From Selaginella tamariscina (lineage: Eukaryota; Streptophyta; Lycopodiopsida; Selaginellales; Selaginellaceae), in NCBI GenBank assembly GCA_003024785.1, contig PUQB01000029.1:96735-160734 (forward strand): a DNA stretch of 64,000 bases, written 5' to 3'. The notes below the pieces were generated by a model that saw nothing but the letters and a program-made list of their open reading frames with translations, ran no database searches and had not been told where the DNA came from. This document shows positions 13,028 through 25,206 of the stretch, in pieces. A program made the translations under genes and the position numbers. Numbering within the stretch: the stretch's first letter is position 1; each line of letters starts with the position of its first letter.

Positions 13028-13316
13028 CTTTATGCAGCATAGTTTATTAATTATAGTATAACATGATTCATCTCAGGGAGAACATGAAATTGGCTTTGTC
13101 CATCCGGCAGCTGGAGCCGGATCCATTGATGGAGACACTTGACACGCTGATGCCAAAGGTATAACATCAAATCCGTCTGTCACACACACATGAACGAAGA
13201 TTCCTGTTACTATAGGAAAGTCCGGAAAGTGAGTCAGAAGAGAACATCCAGAATACTCCTCTACCTGGAATAGATGAAATTTGCGATGCTTTGGAGAAGG
13301 AAAGTGGGTATGTCTT

Positions 13317-13351
<35 letters not shown>

Positions 13352-13804
13352 AGAGAGAGAGCATATCCATTGACAAGTGTGCTGTTTGTTATTTAACAGA
13401 ATATCTGCGGTCACTTTAGGCAGGCAGAAACTTGAGAAGCATGTTGTATCTCAAGATTTGGAACTGTGGTTATCACAGGTATTATTCTTGTTTTATAAAT
13501 CTTAACTGTTTTAACTGGCTCAATTACAGACTCCAAAAGACGATGGGGAATTCACTCTTTTGGCACGTGCTGGCAGACAGGTAATGTTTTATTTATATAA
13601 ATATATAGACGTATACACATGGATATGTAATATGTACATGTACACCCGTGCATGGACACATGTTACATACACAAACTTTACCTGTGTATACATCTATGTA
13701 TAGTAATAAGTTTCATTCAGGTTCAAGAAGTACACGTGACAACCTCTCTAGGAAGAGAAGAAATGAAGGTTGCTGTACAACGAGTCACAAAGAAACTACC
13801 CTGA
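11525..13804 (+). CDS. RLSB: Plastid S1-domain RNA-binding protein, RLSB/PDE338-like
   Basis: Ten exons: 11525-11952, 12177-12336, 12432-12493, 12553-12712, 12824-12944, 13077-13158, 13216-13307, 13400-13478, 13530-13580 and 13721-13804. An acidic N-terminal linker (about residues 60-140) is followed by two S1-type RNA-binding folds. The first contains GGIFQGKIEACNQGGVLLRF; the second contains GVVDYGAFVDVRLPDG and TIGQDVKVKVIGVDEENMKL. The end (LELWLSQTPKDDGEFTLLA, then LARAGRQVQEVHVTTSL) matches my memory of the plant RLSB/PDE338 family, which binds plastid rbcL mRNA. The exon 1 start is problematic. The ATG at 11525 opens a frame that does not join the conserved frame; that frame has no ATG of its own upstream. 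One base appears to be lost between about 11530 and 11640. The S/A/R-rich leader fits a plastid transit peptide. Confidence 0.8.
13005..13026. repeat. Compound (TG)n(AG)n microsatellite in an intron
   Basis: An intron of the S1-domain gene holds a TG run directly followed by an AG run. The same ordered compound recurs in the next introns (13319-13360) and in several other genes of the window. Confidence 0.9.
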
Positions 13805-13932
13805 TAATCTATAGAAATCTCAGTAAGTGATATGTAGTTTACGATTTAGTAACATGCTCTTAATTTATTTCCATGCATCATATGAGAAAACTTACTTTAA
13901 TATTACCTTGAAGGAAGAAGTGTGCTTTGAAT

Positions 13933-15209
13933 TTAATCAAGAGGTTTCTCATACTTGTATCGACGATGCCTTCTTCTTAAACGCTTTCTAATGGGATGAT
14001 ATACTCGCCGTCTTATGAAGCTGCAGGTAAAACTTTCAACTTAGAGAATCTAATCAAAGAAACTACTATTTACCTCTGAACCTTTGGTCTAGTCCTTTGC
14101 ATTTCCTGTATATACAAGCCCATAATTAACACACACTAACATATGCATGATACACACACATATGTATGAATACAAGAATACCTTGGGAAAGATGGTACAT
14201 CTAGTTGGGAGCCTCTTTAGCCAAGTCATTGCAAAAGCCTCTGCATTTGGTCTAATAATCCTTAACCTCATAGCTTTCATACTTATACCTGACATAACTA
14301 AGCATCTTCTGATCTCCATCCTAGTAATCTTCCTTGAAATACCACGTACCTCTTCTCACTCTTACCTTGTACATACTTCAAATCAACCTCAATTCCATGT
14401 CTTATGTAGTAGTTATCCAAAACCATCTTCCTTAATCTTCTATAGTTATCCATGTCCATCTTCCCATCAAGCTGGAATGCTTCATCAAGTAGTTCGAGAA
14501 GAGAAGTCCCGGTTTTAGTCTAACGTCGTTAGTGACATCGTCGAAGAAGTCTACCTTGTATGCTTGGTGATCGTAGAAGAGCTTTGAAATGGCACATACT
14601 GTAAACTCTCGTTTCCTTGGCATCCTACCCATTTTCTCGAGTATGGAAATTACCACCTACATAGATATATACTGCAATATATTCACAGGTGTGCATGATG
14701 TTTATCATTTACACGCATAACATCCGTAGAGCTTCTAAACATGCATAAGTATATATGTAGATGGTGTATATACATGCTATATATTACATATAGTATCTGT
14801 GTATGCGTCTGTGTGTGTTAAAAATGTATGGTTGATTCATTGTTTTTCTGTGAATATGTTGTATATTTAATAAACGCACATTGATAAAGCGTGCACACCC
14901 CGTATGTACACAACATTTTATGACACACACACATATAGAGAGAGACCTGTTTATCAAGAGCGCGGTAATCGGGGCAGCTAATGGGGGTCTGGTGGACAGA
15001 TCCTTTTGGAACCTGATCTTGGGCATGCGTTTAATACCGGTAATGTCCAGATAGAGATCCTCAAAAGTGTCTTGGTACAGCCTGCTCCATTCTAGAGGCG
15101 GATCTCTTGTATAGAAGATTAGAACATGCTTCTCTGGATCGTGTTTGAACGCCAGTGTGTATTTGTGTCTGAACTGCTGTCGCATTCCTGCTGCCAAATG
15201 CTTCGCCAT
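13933..15209 (-). CDS. Unidentified multi-exon protein with a basic C terminus
   Basis: Coding-like exons on the minus strand are roughly 15209-14950, 14657-14360, 14330-14182, 14110-14073 and 14022-13933. The protein starts MAKHLAAGMRQQFRHKY. It continues with DPPLEWSRLYQDTFEDLYL, CPDYRALDKQVVISILEKMG, LLELLDEAFQLDGKMDMDNY and a very basic tail (RRRVYHPIRKRLRRRHRRY). I recognise no family. Exon borders fit GT..AG rules, the amino-acid use is ordinary, and the gene converges on the S1-domain gene with only 128 bp between the stops; a real gene is likely. Two one-base losses (near 14999 and 14528, the second at an A-run next to CCGGG) interrupt an otherwise continuous reading. An additional upstream exon ending near 15260 is possible, so the start is provisional. 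Confidence 0.6.
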
Positions 15210-15482
15210 GCTCACATTCCTATAAACCCTCGTAAGAAAAAAACTAAGAATCTCCTGAAAAGAATTATGATTCCTGATAAGTATATAATTCAAGTTAAAA
15301 TATTTTAATATGATCATTTATTAAAAAACATTTTAGAACTTTATTTTGTTTATTAAAAAACATATTAGAGCTTCCAAATTAAAAAAGTTGTCACCACACA
15401 ATATAGTTTAAATTTATATGCTTAAATATCTATTTAAGGTGTATTTGTATATAGTTTAATCACTAGTGTTTAAACCTTGTTA

Positions 15483-15759
15483 TTAAAAATTAAGTTTGGA
15501 AACAATGTGTTTAAGTATTGTCATAATATTTCTTCTTCTGTAAGTGGGATGAGTCTCAACTTCCCGGTTTGTGAAGTAAATGACCGATAGCACAAAAGAT
15601 ACGAGTACAACAAACAAAAAGTAGTTTCCTATGTAGTAAAATTGTTTCAAAACAGTTGCATCCAGAACCTCCTATAAAAATTACCACAATCAACATATGT
15701 ATACACTCTAATGTATGTAAGCTCTCTCTCTCTCTCTCTTTGTGTGTGTGTGTGTGTGT

Positions 15760-15802
<43 letters not shown>

Positions 15803-17723
15803 ATAGTATATATTAATATACATACATACACGGATGCTTGGAGAAGGCACTGGACAAGTAATGCAGCCACGGCGTTGAGGCTGAAAAGGAAAATATAGTG
15901 TCCATGCATAAGTAGTTGAGCACATTGTACGTAGAGCACACAAACAAGGAACTTGTTCACTGCAATGCATAGAACATATGCAATATAGGCAGCCCATAGA
16001 ACATTAAATCGAACCATTACGATGCATAGCAACCATGTGACTCCAGATCCAGCAACATATAGAAAATACCTGATTGCAAACATGTCTTTTAACACAAACA
16101 ACAAACCCCACGCGCACAACACACCTCTTTTGCTATATGGTGTGAAACTGGGACAGCACTTAAAGCTGCAAGACATTGAGGCTCCCTGTGTAGCTGCAAT
16201 TACATGCCCATTGTATGGGGAAGAAGGATCAATCGCTTCAAATAGATTTGTACCGTAGTTCTCTATCATAGATGTACCACCTACTTGTAATGCCCACCTA
16301 CAACCAAAAATGAAATAAATCATAGCATATATAACTCTGTTCTTTATACACACTCATTTCACACACACACACACAATGCTTAAGCAGAAGACTCACCACA
16401 AAGATAGCATTTTCAGACTTGGTTTATGCCAAGTTGTTTTTATCATATTCAACATGTCATGAACTGATGTAAATATGGGCCTCGTTTCAACATCATATGG
16501 AATCTCATAGGAAATCCAGTGTTTCTTATCCTTAGGAATAAATATTACATATCACAAAGCTAATCCTACCTGCAAAATGTCCAGTTTATATGATGAGACA
16601 TATTGTATACTCCATATATATACATGTGCACATACCTGTAAATAATATACGTCTTTTGTGTATTATTTACCGTGAAAGTAGAGATGTATATAAGGGTCAT
16701 CAAGTGGAAACCGCTTGAGACAAGCAGCTGACCTGAAACAAAAACAGGATTAGCCACAGATTACATAAACAAATATCGGATAAACCTACTTAGCTCAGCA
16801 GCAATAAGAAAAGAAAACGTGGATGATGCCTGTGTGAAACTAGTCTGTGTAGGAAGACTCAAGTATTAAACACTACACTTCACAATATATAAAACATTGA
16901 TTATCTTTTACATATATACATACCAGTGATTGGAACATTATCCTCCTTCACAAGAACAAACAGGTAAGATGAAAAGACAATATCAGTGGCCAACCCCAAT
17001 GCATATGTCACCTGAAGAAATATGTTTACATACCTCCGTGTGTGTGTGTGTGTGTGTAACTATATACCTGCATGAATTGCATTGAAAGTAGAGATTTCCC
17101 AACTAATAGAATCAAAAAGGTTGTTAATCGGCCAAGTGTGCCTGCATTTGCATGTAAAATTTGAAAATTAATCAGAAGTTCAATATAAATACTTACCTAC
17201 CAATGAGATCACATAACGATATTTCAAAAAGCTACATGCAGGTGCTGCCAGAGTGTGAAAATCAATGTACAATACACTGATACGGGAAAAATTTAGTTGT
17301 CACCTGTAAACAACAATGTACTTAGACACTAAGTATACAACAGTAATATCAGTGTATAACATCACACACACACACACATCACTACTGTGTGTGTCAGGAA
17401 ATGTTTTAAGAAAAATAAATTCCTAACAGATTGTTCTTAAAAATTACTAATAGCTACCAGATTACATATTGTTGAATAATACTCACATCATCGTTGTTTA
17501 AATGCTTCACTCTTGTTAGAAATGGCACCAAGTAGGTTCTGATGGGGTAAACTGTAAGAAAAAAACAGTACATACACAACAATACAACTCCACTCTTGGG
17601 CAGATTCCGCTTCTGACCGCCATAGCCTTCGTCCATACGAACAGTAGCCCTAATCCCGACAATAAACTTAATTAACTGTTTGAAGAGTCGTGCTGACTTT
17701 GCAAACATGATACACGTATGCAT
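15483..17723 (-). CDS. SLC19 (reduced folate/thiamine carrier)-like membrane transporter
   Basis: About ten exons on the minus strand: 17723-17487, 17303-17197, 17141-17068, 17011-16924, then around 16850-16786, 16736-16675, 16530-16400, 16305-16150, 16070-15836 and 15670-15483. Segments follow the family profile in order: VVLLCMYCFFLTVYPIRTYL (first helix), a loop and helix ending FLKYRYVISLVG, GRLTTFLILLVGKSLLSMQF, VTYALGLATDIVFSSYLFV, GQLLVSSGFHL, WALQVGGTSMIENYGTNLFE with PYNGHVIAA, YIFLFSLNAVAALLVQCLLQ, and the last helix QFYYIGNYFLFVVLVSFVL. About ten to twelve helices are expected. Known members move folates or thiamine across membranes; the substrate here is unknown. At least two one-base losses at T-runs (about 17285 and 17228) break the second exon, and the fifth exon's phase is unresolved. 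The start is either 17723 or 17708. Confidence 0.75.
15722..15800. repeat. Three-part microsatellite (CT)n (TG)n (AG)n
   Basis: This tract lies in the penultimate intron of the SLC19-like gene. A CT run, a TG run with one interruption and a long AG run follow one another directly. It is the most complete example of the ordered compound microsatellite seen through the window. Confidence 0.95.
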
Positions 17724-18589
17724 GCTTTACATGCGTGGCGTGTGCGTAAAAGAGAGCACATGGAACCATGGCAACATCATTTGCCATTTTTCCCTGTGTA
17801 ACGCATCATTGAAATATCGTTCCCCATGTGCTCGGTGTATGATGACCTTGTGCATATCTCATGCTGTGTGTATATACATATATGTATGTATGTATGTATA
17901 TACATACTATAGAAACTTCGAGTTCTCTTTCATTTTAGTACCAGCTGTGTCAAGGATGAATATATATATTACAAAAAATTTCTATTTATTGGTAGTCCTT
18001 ATCAATATCAATAGTTATTTAATAAAACAGATTTACACATATTTTATTACAACTCAAATACCACAAACTTCACTAGATTATGAATGAAACCATATACTGA
18101 CCTTTGTATCAATTAAGTTTCCAACTTATCAATATACAAAAAAATATATATAAAAAATATAAAAATTGGGAATAATGCACACCCCTAATGAATTACAAAG
18201 CTAATAGGTGTATTTAAATATAAGTTGAGATTTTGAATATAACTCCTCTATTTTATACTTCATTTTAAAAATAGATCATGCATTTGACATTTTTTTCTTA
18301 ACATGAATTAAGTTGTTAACAATTAGTAAACATTTCTATTATTAAGTAGTCACACTTAAATAATTATTGCTAGTATATTGTTTTATCATATTTTACAGTA
18401 GCTTTATCAACTTTTGATTGCATCTCATCGAACATAATTGATAAAATATATATGAAATATGGTATAATTTTATCCCAAACCTGAAGTTAATATGTATGCA
18501 ATAATTAGACTTAGGTGTTTTTTACTCAAGGGTTTAAGGTGCTTTATTGTGTTATTACAAGTGTAGCAGTGATAGTAATGAAGCATAAT

Positions 18590-19760
18590 TAATTTCACTA
18601 GGTGGTTGTTTCTAATATATTATTTTATATTAAATTATTATATAATCACTTTAGGTGATTATATTTAAATTCTTTTTATATTAAGTTTTTTGTACATTGA
18701 TAAATTTTGCCAAATGCAACACATTCGTGTAGACTTCGTTATATCAATTTTATGAACTAGAGCTAATTTTAAGTAAATTAATTACATAATCACTTGAAGT
18801 GGTTGTTCTAATTTTGTTTTATATTAAATTTATTATATAATCACCTTAGGTGATTGTTTTAAATTCTTTTTTAAAAATATTTATGTTAAGTACAACATTT
18901 TGAAATGGAGTAGTTTCGGTAAAATTATTTCTATAATTATTTAATGGTTGTTTTTATTTCTTTTTTATATTAAATTTCTTAAATATGAATATTTTGTGCT
19001 AAGTACAAAACATTACATGGATTTTACAAACTTTATTTTATTAATTTTAGTTGAGCAAATTAGTGGTTGTCTCTTTTTTTTTTTATATTGAATTTATTGT
19101 ATAATTACATTAAGTGGTTATCTTAATTTTTTTAAAAATATTTGACATTAATTATAATACATTTACATAAACTTTATTATACAATTTTAGGAATTATAAT
19201 TAAATTAAATTAAATTAGTATATAATCACCTTAGGTGGTTGTTTCTATTTTTTTTTTATATTTTTATATTAAATTTTGGATATCAGTATTTTGTGCTAAG
19301 TGCAAGGATTTTACTATGACATAGTTAATTTTAAATAAATTAGTTATAAAATCCTAGTTAATTTTAAATAAATTAGTTATAAAATCCTAGAGGGTCATTT
19401 TAAATTTTTTTTATATTAAAATTTTAGATATGAACATTTTGCTTTAAGTATAACACATTCAAATGGACTTTGTTATATAAATTTTATTTAAATTTATTTT
19501 TATATGAACTTATTGTTTAATTATATTGAACGATTATTTTTTTAAATTTTGTTTATGTTAAATATAAATATTTGACATTAAGCACAACACATTCACATAG
19601 ATTGTATTATATAGACTTTATGAAGCTAAGTGTATTTTAAGTAAATGAATTATATAATCACCTTAAGTGATTATTTTTAATTTCTTTTTATAGCCTTAGA
19701 TGGTGTCTTTAACATTTTTTATATTAAGTTTTTATATTATTCCTTAGATAATTATTTCAT
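18590..19760. repeat. Degenerate tandem array, unit about 150 bp, with palindromic core
   Basis: A core close to TAATCACCTTAGGTGATTA recurs with changes near 18600, 18640, 18787, 18836, 18941, 19094, 19222, 19380, 19516, 19662 and 19694. Between cores a second word, close to AAGTACAACACATTCACATG, recurs (near 18706, 18890, 19004, 19160, 19300, 19450, 19585), followed by TTTATTATAT-type sequence. Spacing is irregular at roughly 130-190 bp. The core is nearly self-complementary. No flanking genes or repeat-plus-spacer regularity point to CRISPR. It looks like an old satellite or a repeatedly duplicated small transposon end. Confidence 0.7.
19322..19387. repeat. Perfect 33-bp tandem duplication
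   Basis: Positions 19322-19354 and 19355-19387 are identical. The unit lies inside the degenerate array and is far younger than it. Confidence 0.95.
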
Positions 19761-22700
19761 CTAAAGATGTGATTTAAAGGTTTATAATTTCTATTTCATA
19801 TATAATAATCATAAGATATATTTAACATTTAATATTCATTTAACACCTCATCGAGACATGTTTATTATTTACAAAGGAACATGACACTTAGTAATGTTTA
19901 ATGTGGGAAAGTCAATATTTTATGATTTTTATTTTAATAATATGTTATTTTCTTGAGAAACATTCTAAATAAAAAATATATTTAAGTATATGGCTTATAT
20001 ATATTTGCAAGTATATGGATTTATATATCGATTAAACATGGGATATATAAGGAGTGAATTACATAAATAAAATTGTGATATGATTATATTAAACAATAAT
20101 AATAAAAATATTTAATTTAGCACTAATATGGATATTTATTTACAATAATGTATACTATTATTGTTTAAACAATGTCAATAATAACCATTTATTAAACATT
20201 TTGTACAAATCATTATCTTACCGAATATATTGCGTATACTATATTATACAAAATACTTAAATTTTTATTAATTATCTTTTTAAAGTGATATATAGTTATG
20301 TGTAAACATATATATAAATATAATCATATATATTCATTAAATTAATGAATTATACTAATTAATGTGTATTGCAAATGTAAATACATAAATTATATTTTTT
20401 TTCTAAATGTTCTTTTATCCGTGTGTTTAACTTTGTTTGAAAAAAGAGAGAAACAAAGAATGATCTTATGTAATTCTTTTTAAAATTTTTATGGTTAAAA
20501 AGGTTAAATCGATGTGGAACTTTAAATTATAAAAATATGATCATCATAATAATCTTGAAATCATTAAAAAAAATACCAATTGCATGTATTCAATGAAGAC
20601 ATTAGAACTTATCTTATATGTGTTTTAAGTGTGTGTGTTTTGAGTATATGTACGATTGTAAATTGAATTTTGATAGAACAAATTTCATGTGTAACAAAAT
20701 TTTTTAAAATATGTTTTATTGTACTCTGCAAATTCTACCTTTGTTTAACATACTTATAATGATTAAAAATTGTTAACCTAATTGCCTTGAGGCACATTCA
20801 TTAATTTGTAATAAAAAATATTTGCATTTAAACATATTGAAAGTGATAATTAAGGTTTGTAACTAATTGTTTACATATGATTAAGATTTAAGCAGCATAT
20901 AAAAGTAGGTGCATGGTCACTCCAATAAGTTTCAAGAGTTACCTTTTTTGCCATAGGAAATATGTATTTCAATAAATATGATCAAACAACAAACTGTATT
21001 GTTGTTTTTTAAAACTTTTTACACAAAGCCATATTCTGCAACTATCTTTTGTAATTTCACATAATTTAATTTGTTAAGCTACATGTTGTTATTAAAGTCT
21101 TTGATAAGGATTAGGTTTTAAATTGTGTGCTAATGTAGCTCTAAAGAAGTTTAAAAAATTGTTTATGTTAAATGAAAACAAGTATTAAATATTTGCAACA
21201 TGGTATTTTTTATAATAAAACCCTCATCAATTGGATTTTATTGCTTTGCATGTTGATTCAACATCAACATGTTGTTTGTGTTAACATAATAGTTTCATTT
21301 GTAGTTTTGTATGAAGTACAATATTGAGCAATTTCATGAAGATCAAAGATAAATTGTATATTCATATTTACCTCCAAAGTGATATTAATGTTGAGTTAAT
21401 GGGTTGGTCAAAATACTGGTTATTAACCTTTTTAAAAACACATTTGACTTGTTCAAATTTAAGTGAAGTATTAATTCATAATCTTGAACTAAAACTAGAT
21501 ACAGTAATAAGTTGATTAAACGTGGGTGGATTTGTAAAATCCACTCTTGCCAATTCAAGCTTAAAAGCCTTGTAATAATGATGCTTATATTTGTGATATT
21601 TCCTCATCTATAGAAAATGGCATTAAAACATGTGTTTGCCTAATATGTCATGGAACATTGAATTTGCATATTATATTATTTTTTACAAGTTTTTTATGAA
21701 CATGTGTTTGTATGGTTTTTAGGTAACAATCCTACATCCATAAAGATATGTGTATATATGAAAACAACATTATTAATAAGGTTGATACCATACATAAGTG
21801 CATTTGGTACAAGTCACAAACATGTATTTTGTGATATTAGATAATGTATTTTTTTATAAGAAAGTTTCGTAAAACACATGCTTTGTGATAGTAGTATCTC
21901 ATTATTGTCACTAACAAGTTTAATTATTGTGTCAACCTCATAAAGGTGTTTTGCTTGTATAGTATCTTTATTTAAATTTTTAAAAAGCTTATACCAAATT
22001 TAACCAAATATGTTCACAACAAGAAAAATTTGTAAACCATGTAAAAGGGTTAACTTGGTGTAGAAACTTTTTTTAATGCATCCAATGGATGTTCTTAGTT
22101 TTTGTATAAATGTTTGAGGTAAACATAGTGTGAGCAATACACATGGTTTGGCTTCTACTACACTTATATGGCAGCCATGGGTTTATCTAAGATGTGCATT
22201 TGAGATGTCACTAATTTAATAAGTTTCTTTTATTGTCTTAAAAAATAAATATTCAATATGTCTCACAAAATTTCTATCTTGTTACATAGTTCTCACTTGA
22301 AGATCTTATAAAAAGTATTCATAATTGTCATTGTTTCATTCACCATATAAAGTTAGATGTAAAAGTTTATCTCAGTTTGGATCATTTTAAATGCCTATTT
22401 ATATGCCAGCTTGCATTGGGGCAATTGTCACATGTGATATCCTCTAAAGTGCGAACATTATACATATCAGATATGTTATTCATGTCAAAAGAGTTATCAC
22501 AACTATGTTAGTGGCTTCATAATCATTAATGGTTCCTTTAGTAAAAGCATTGTGTTCTAAATTAAATTTAATGTCCCAATACTTAGCAATGAGGCCTTCC
22601 CAATTTGGTTTAAAACAACATGTTTTCAAATGTTGTCAACTAATGCTTGCAAAGCAATCATAATTTATTGTGGGTGTGTAGCAACATGAAGGTAGATACT

Positions 22701-23284
22701 TGTATATTCAATTCAGCGTTTTAGTTGAACTTCAGTAATCACAACATCTGAGTAACCATAAGGTAATACATGTTAAATAATAAAAGTACATTTGTAACCC
22801 TTTCTGATAATCTATATTGTTAGACCTTTCAATATATAACTAAGAGATTATCAATTGTTAACTTATGTTCTTTAAATGCATCAAAAATTCCAAGCATATT
22901 TTCCAAATGCTGAAATTAAAGTTTAATACGATGAGCAAGAGAAAGTAACCAATATAAAAACAGGAAACATCACATAAATAAAATAGTGTTATTAGTGAGG
23001 GTTTATAAGTTCATGATTCAGCGAGAATCATAACTAGACCAAGTACCACCACTCCCTAGCACAGGCTTGGAAACGGATTCCATGGCAGTTCACAGTTTTA
23101 AAAACAAAAGAATCAACAATTGATATATGAAGGATAAAAAATATTAGTTCAAAATGAGAAACTAAGCATATGCCTAAATAATTCTAGCATCAGTCTATAC
23201 TTTCAAGTATATACCATATTCATTGTTAAATTATCTATTTCTATCTATCGAAGGATATTTTGACACCCCGCTGATCCATCGTGA

Positions 23285-23490
23285 ACAATTAAAATGGTTT
23301 TCGTTGAAAATTTCCACAAGCGTATGTATGTGAGAAAGCCAGTCTTGGGACAATTAGACGCTCGTCAAACCTATCCAATAATTTTACAACTTCAGGCACA
23401 TAGTTTAACGACACCGAAAATGGTTCATGGTGGTCATGGCAAAGTGACAGGGCCACAATATTGTTGCTTTAAAAGCTTGCTGGCAAATTG
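23285..23490 (-). mobile_element. Helitron-like (DUF6570-type) fragment
   Basis: On the minus strand this segment reads NYVPEVVKLLDRFDERLIVP followed by RLAFSHIHTL. The pattern (V-P-E ... L-E-E-R-L-I-x-P-R-x-x-F-x-x-I) is that of the region upstream of the helicase in plant Helitron polyproteins. The usual rolling-circle motif and helicase are not visible, so this is an isolated piece. The call rests on a short motif only. Confidence 0.4.
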
Positions 23491-23499
23491 AAGCAAGTC

Positions 23500-24400
23500 A
23501 CAGCGCATGCAAATGCTGGTTGGAGTGCAACAACAAATGCAACCAATGCACTTTCGCTGTACTTTGACTTTGTTATCTGTATCACAAATGATGGCCTAGA
23601 CGGTCCTTGCTAAAACCTTAGTTGGCCTAGCAAGAGAAGGGTTTTCTTTACAGCAAGATAAATATGGCAGAAAAAGGCTTGATTAGCAACACGAACGTTA
23701 GAAGCTCAAACCATTAGGTTGCTCATATAGGAAGAAGGGAAGGAAAGAATGGGAAAAGGAACGGTCAAACTTTGAGAATGGAGGACTTGGGAATGGATGT
23801 ACGGGAACTTGAGGAGGGCACTATATTTGTTAAAAAATATTCAGAGATTTGGGGCAGAGTGCTTTCACAAATTTACTAGTGATTTATGATGTGTAATTGC
23901 AGAAAAAAATCCAATTTTAGTCAATTATAACTGATTTAAGTGCACCGTGCGCCGACACGATAATACTGCACGTAGAAACAAAACAAAACAAATATGCAGA
24001 AAACAAATAAAGTTTCATAATACAAACTTGACAAAAAGCATACATTTAACAAAATAAATACACATCGGGAATAATTACACACACACATATATAATTCCTA
24101 AATGTGTAAAAAAAAACACAACCAAGTTCCCTGAATTGTGTACCCTGTTGAGAGATCAAGTGTTCCTCTTCCTTGGAGTTCACTTGGCTCGGTTGTGCTG
24201 TGTGGTTGTCTTTGACTTCATTCCATGCATGAAAGATCTTTGAAGAATTCAACGAGACCGTGTCTAAAGAAGTGTCATAATAACATCCCTTGAAAGAGCA
24301 AAGGAATATCACACACACCTCATTTGATTGTATATTGTTACTACGTAACCTCTAAAATCAGCCAGTTTTTACCTTGAATTGTACAGTTGCAGAGAAGGCG
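23500..24400. other. Gene-free stretch upstream of the DOMON ORF
   Basis: Mixed-composition DNA. One open segment on the minus strand (24318-24120), rich in S, E and Q, follows a plausible acceptor, but I can give it no partner exons and no family. Positions 23930-24070 are A-rich. Confidence 0.3.
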
Positions 24401-24672
24401 ATGTTTCGTCCCACTATGGAGCTAACTAGAAGAAGATTTTCGCCAGATGAAACTGGGAAGAAGTGGGTGGTATGTGTAAGTTCCTCTGTGATGTTATAGA
24501 CATGCATTTGTGAATACCAGCTGAGTCTTGTACGCAATAATTTAACACATTGTGTTAGCAGGATGCATTCTTGGCATGGAAATTCTTCCCGGATAATCGC
24601 ACTCTGAGCTTGGCATTCTCTGGTGCTTCTAATGGATGGGTAGGATGGGGATACAATCCAACTGGTGACTGA
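24401..24672 (+). CDS. Short DOMON-domain ORF, AIR12-like, truncated
   Basis: Two exons (24401-24469 and 24562-24672) encode about 60 residues. The second reads FLAWKFFPDNRTLSLAFSG and then NGWVGWGYNPTGD before a stop. The W-V-x-W-G-x-N-P-T-G core is typical of plant DOMON domains, which bind haem b or sugars at the cell surface (AIR12 and cytochrome b561 fusions). A whole domain needs roughly 110-130 residues; the second half is missing and no signal peptide is present. It is either a gene fragment or a gene cut short by a sequence error. It ends 104 bp before the start of the dehydroquinate-synthase-like gene on the same strand. Confidence 0.55.
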
Positions 24673-24776
24673 TTTGGAGAAGACATATGCATTATAAGAA
24701 CTATGATCACTTTGTTGTACAACTAGGAGATTGTTAGCAATATAGTATCTTAATAGTTTATGTTTAGGGCTTAGGA

Positions 24777-25175
24777 ATGGCGTGTGCGTTGCCCAAGTTA
24801 TTTACTGCATCGGTTGCATGGAGAGCACAAAAGCCGGTATGGGTTTTCACAGGAAATCAACAGGTGATGACTACAGCTGTGGAAGGTGGGTGGAAAACGT
24901 TCATCTTTACTCGAGAGAACCAGGAGCTTGCAAAGACATGGACATGTGAGTATTAAATTCTTACAATGTGGTTAATAATTGATTCAATTCTTATAATTTT
25001 ATATAATGTTCTTCAGCGCTTGCAAGGATTGAGCCATTGTTCCTGGCTGATGGTGAGATTTGTGATGTACAGAACAACAGAGTGCAGTTTATGGGCAAGT
25101 CTCTTCATCTGACGACTTGAAAAGTTTGACAAGTTCTATTGGTGAATCCACGCTTGTTGTAGACCTACTGATTGG

Positions 25176-25206
<31 letters not shown>

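Larger units (their letters stand above)
17724..23279. other. AT-rich gene-free stretch
   Basis: No gene is recognisable. Positions 17724-17930 are moderately rich in TATG repeats. Positions 18590-19760 hold a degenerate tandem array, described separately. The rest is AT-rich DNA with short open frames that match nothing I know. At 22390-22480 the minus strand reads ITCDNCPNASWHINRHLK, possibly a scrap of a transposase zinc-binding region, but this is weak. Confidence 0.5.

Noticed and set aside
11525-13804. Treating the 11519-11734 frame as the complete N terminus
   Set aside because: It hits a stop at the point where the conserved protein must continue; the downstream exon 1 sequence belongs to another frame.
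18590-19760. CRISPR-like repeat array
   Set aside because: Repeats are degenerate, spacing is irregular, spacers are themselves related, and the sequence is eukaryotic.
24046-24318. Minus-strand open segment as a gene
   Set aside because: One plausible acceptor but no start, no partner exons and no family; kept only as a remark.
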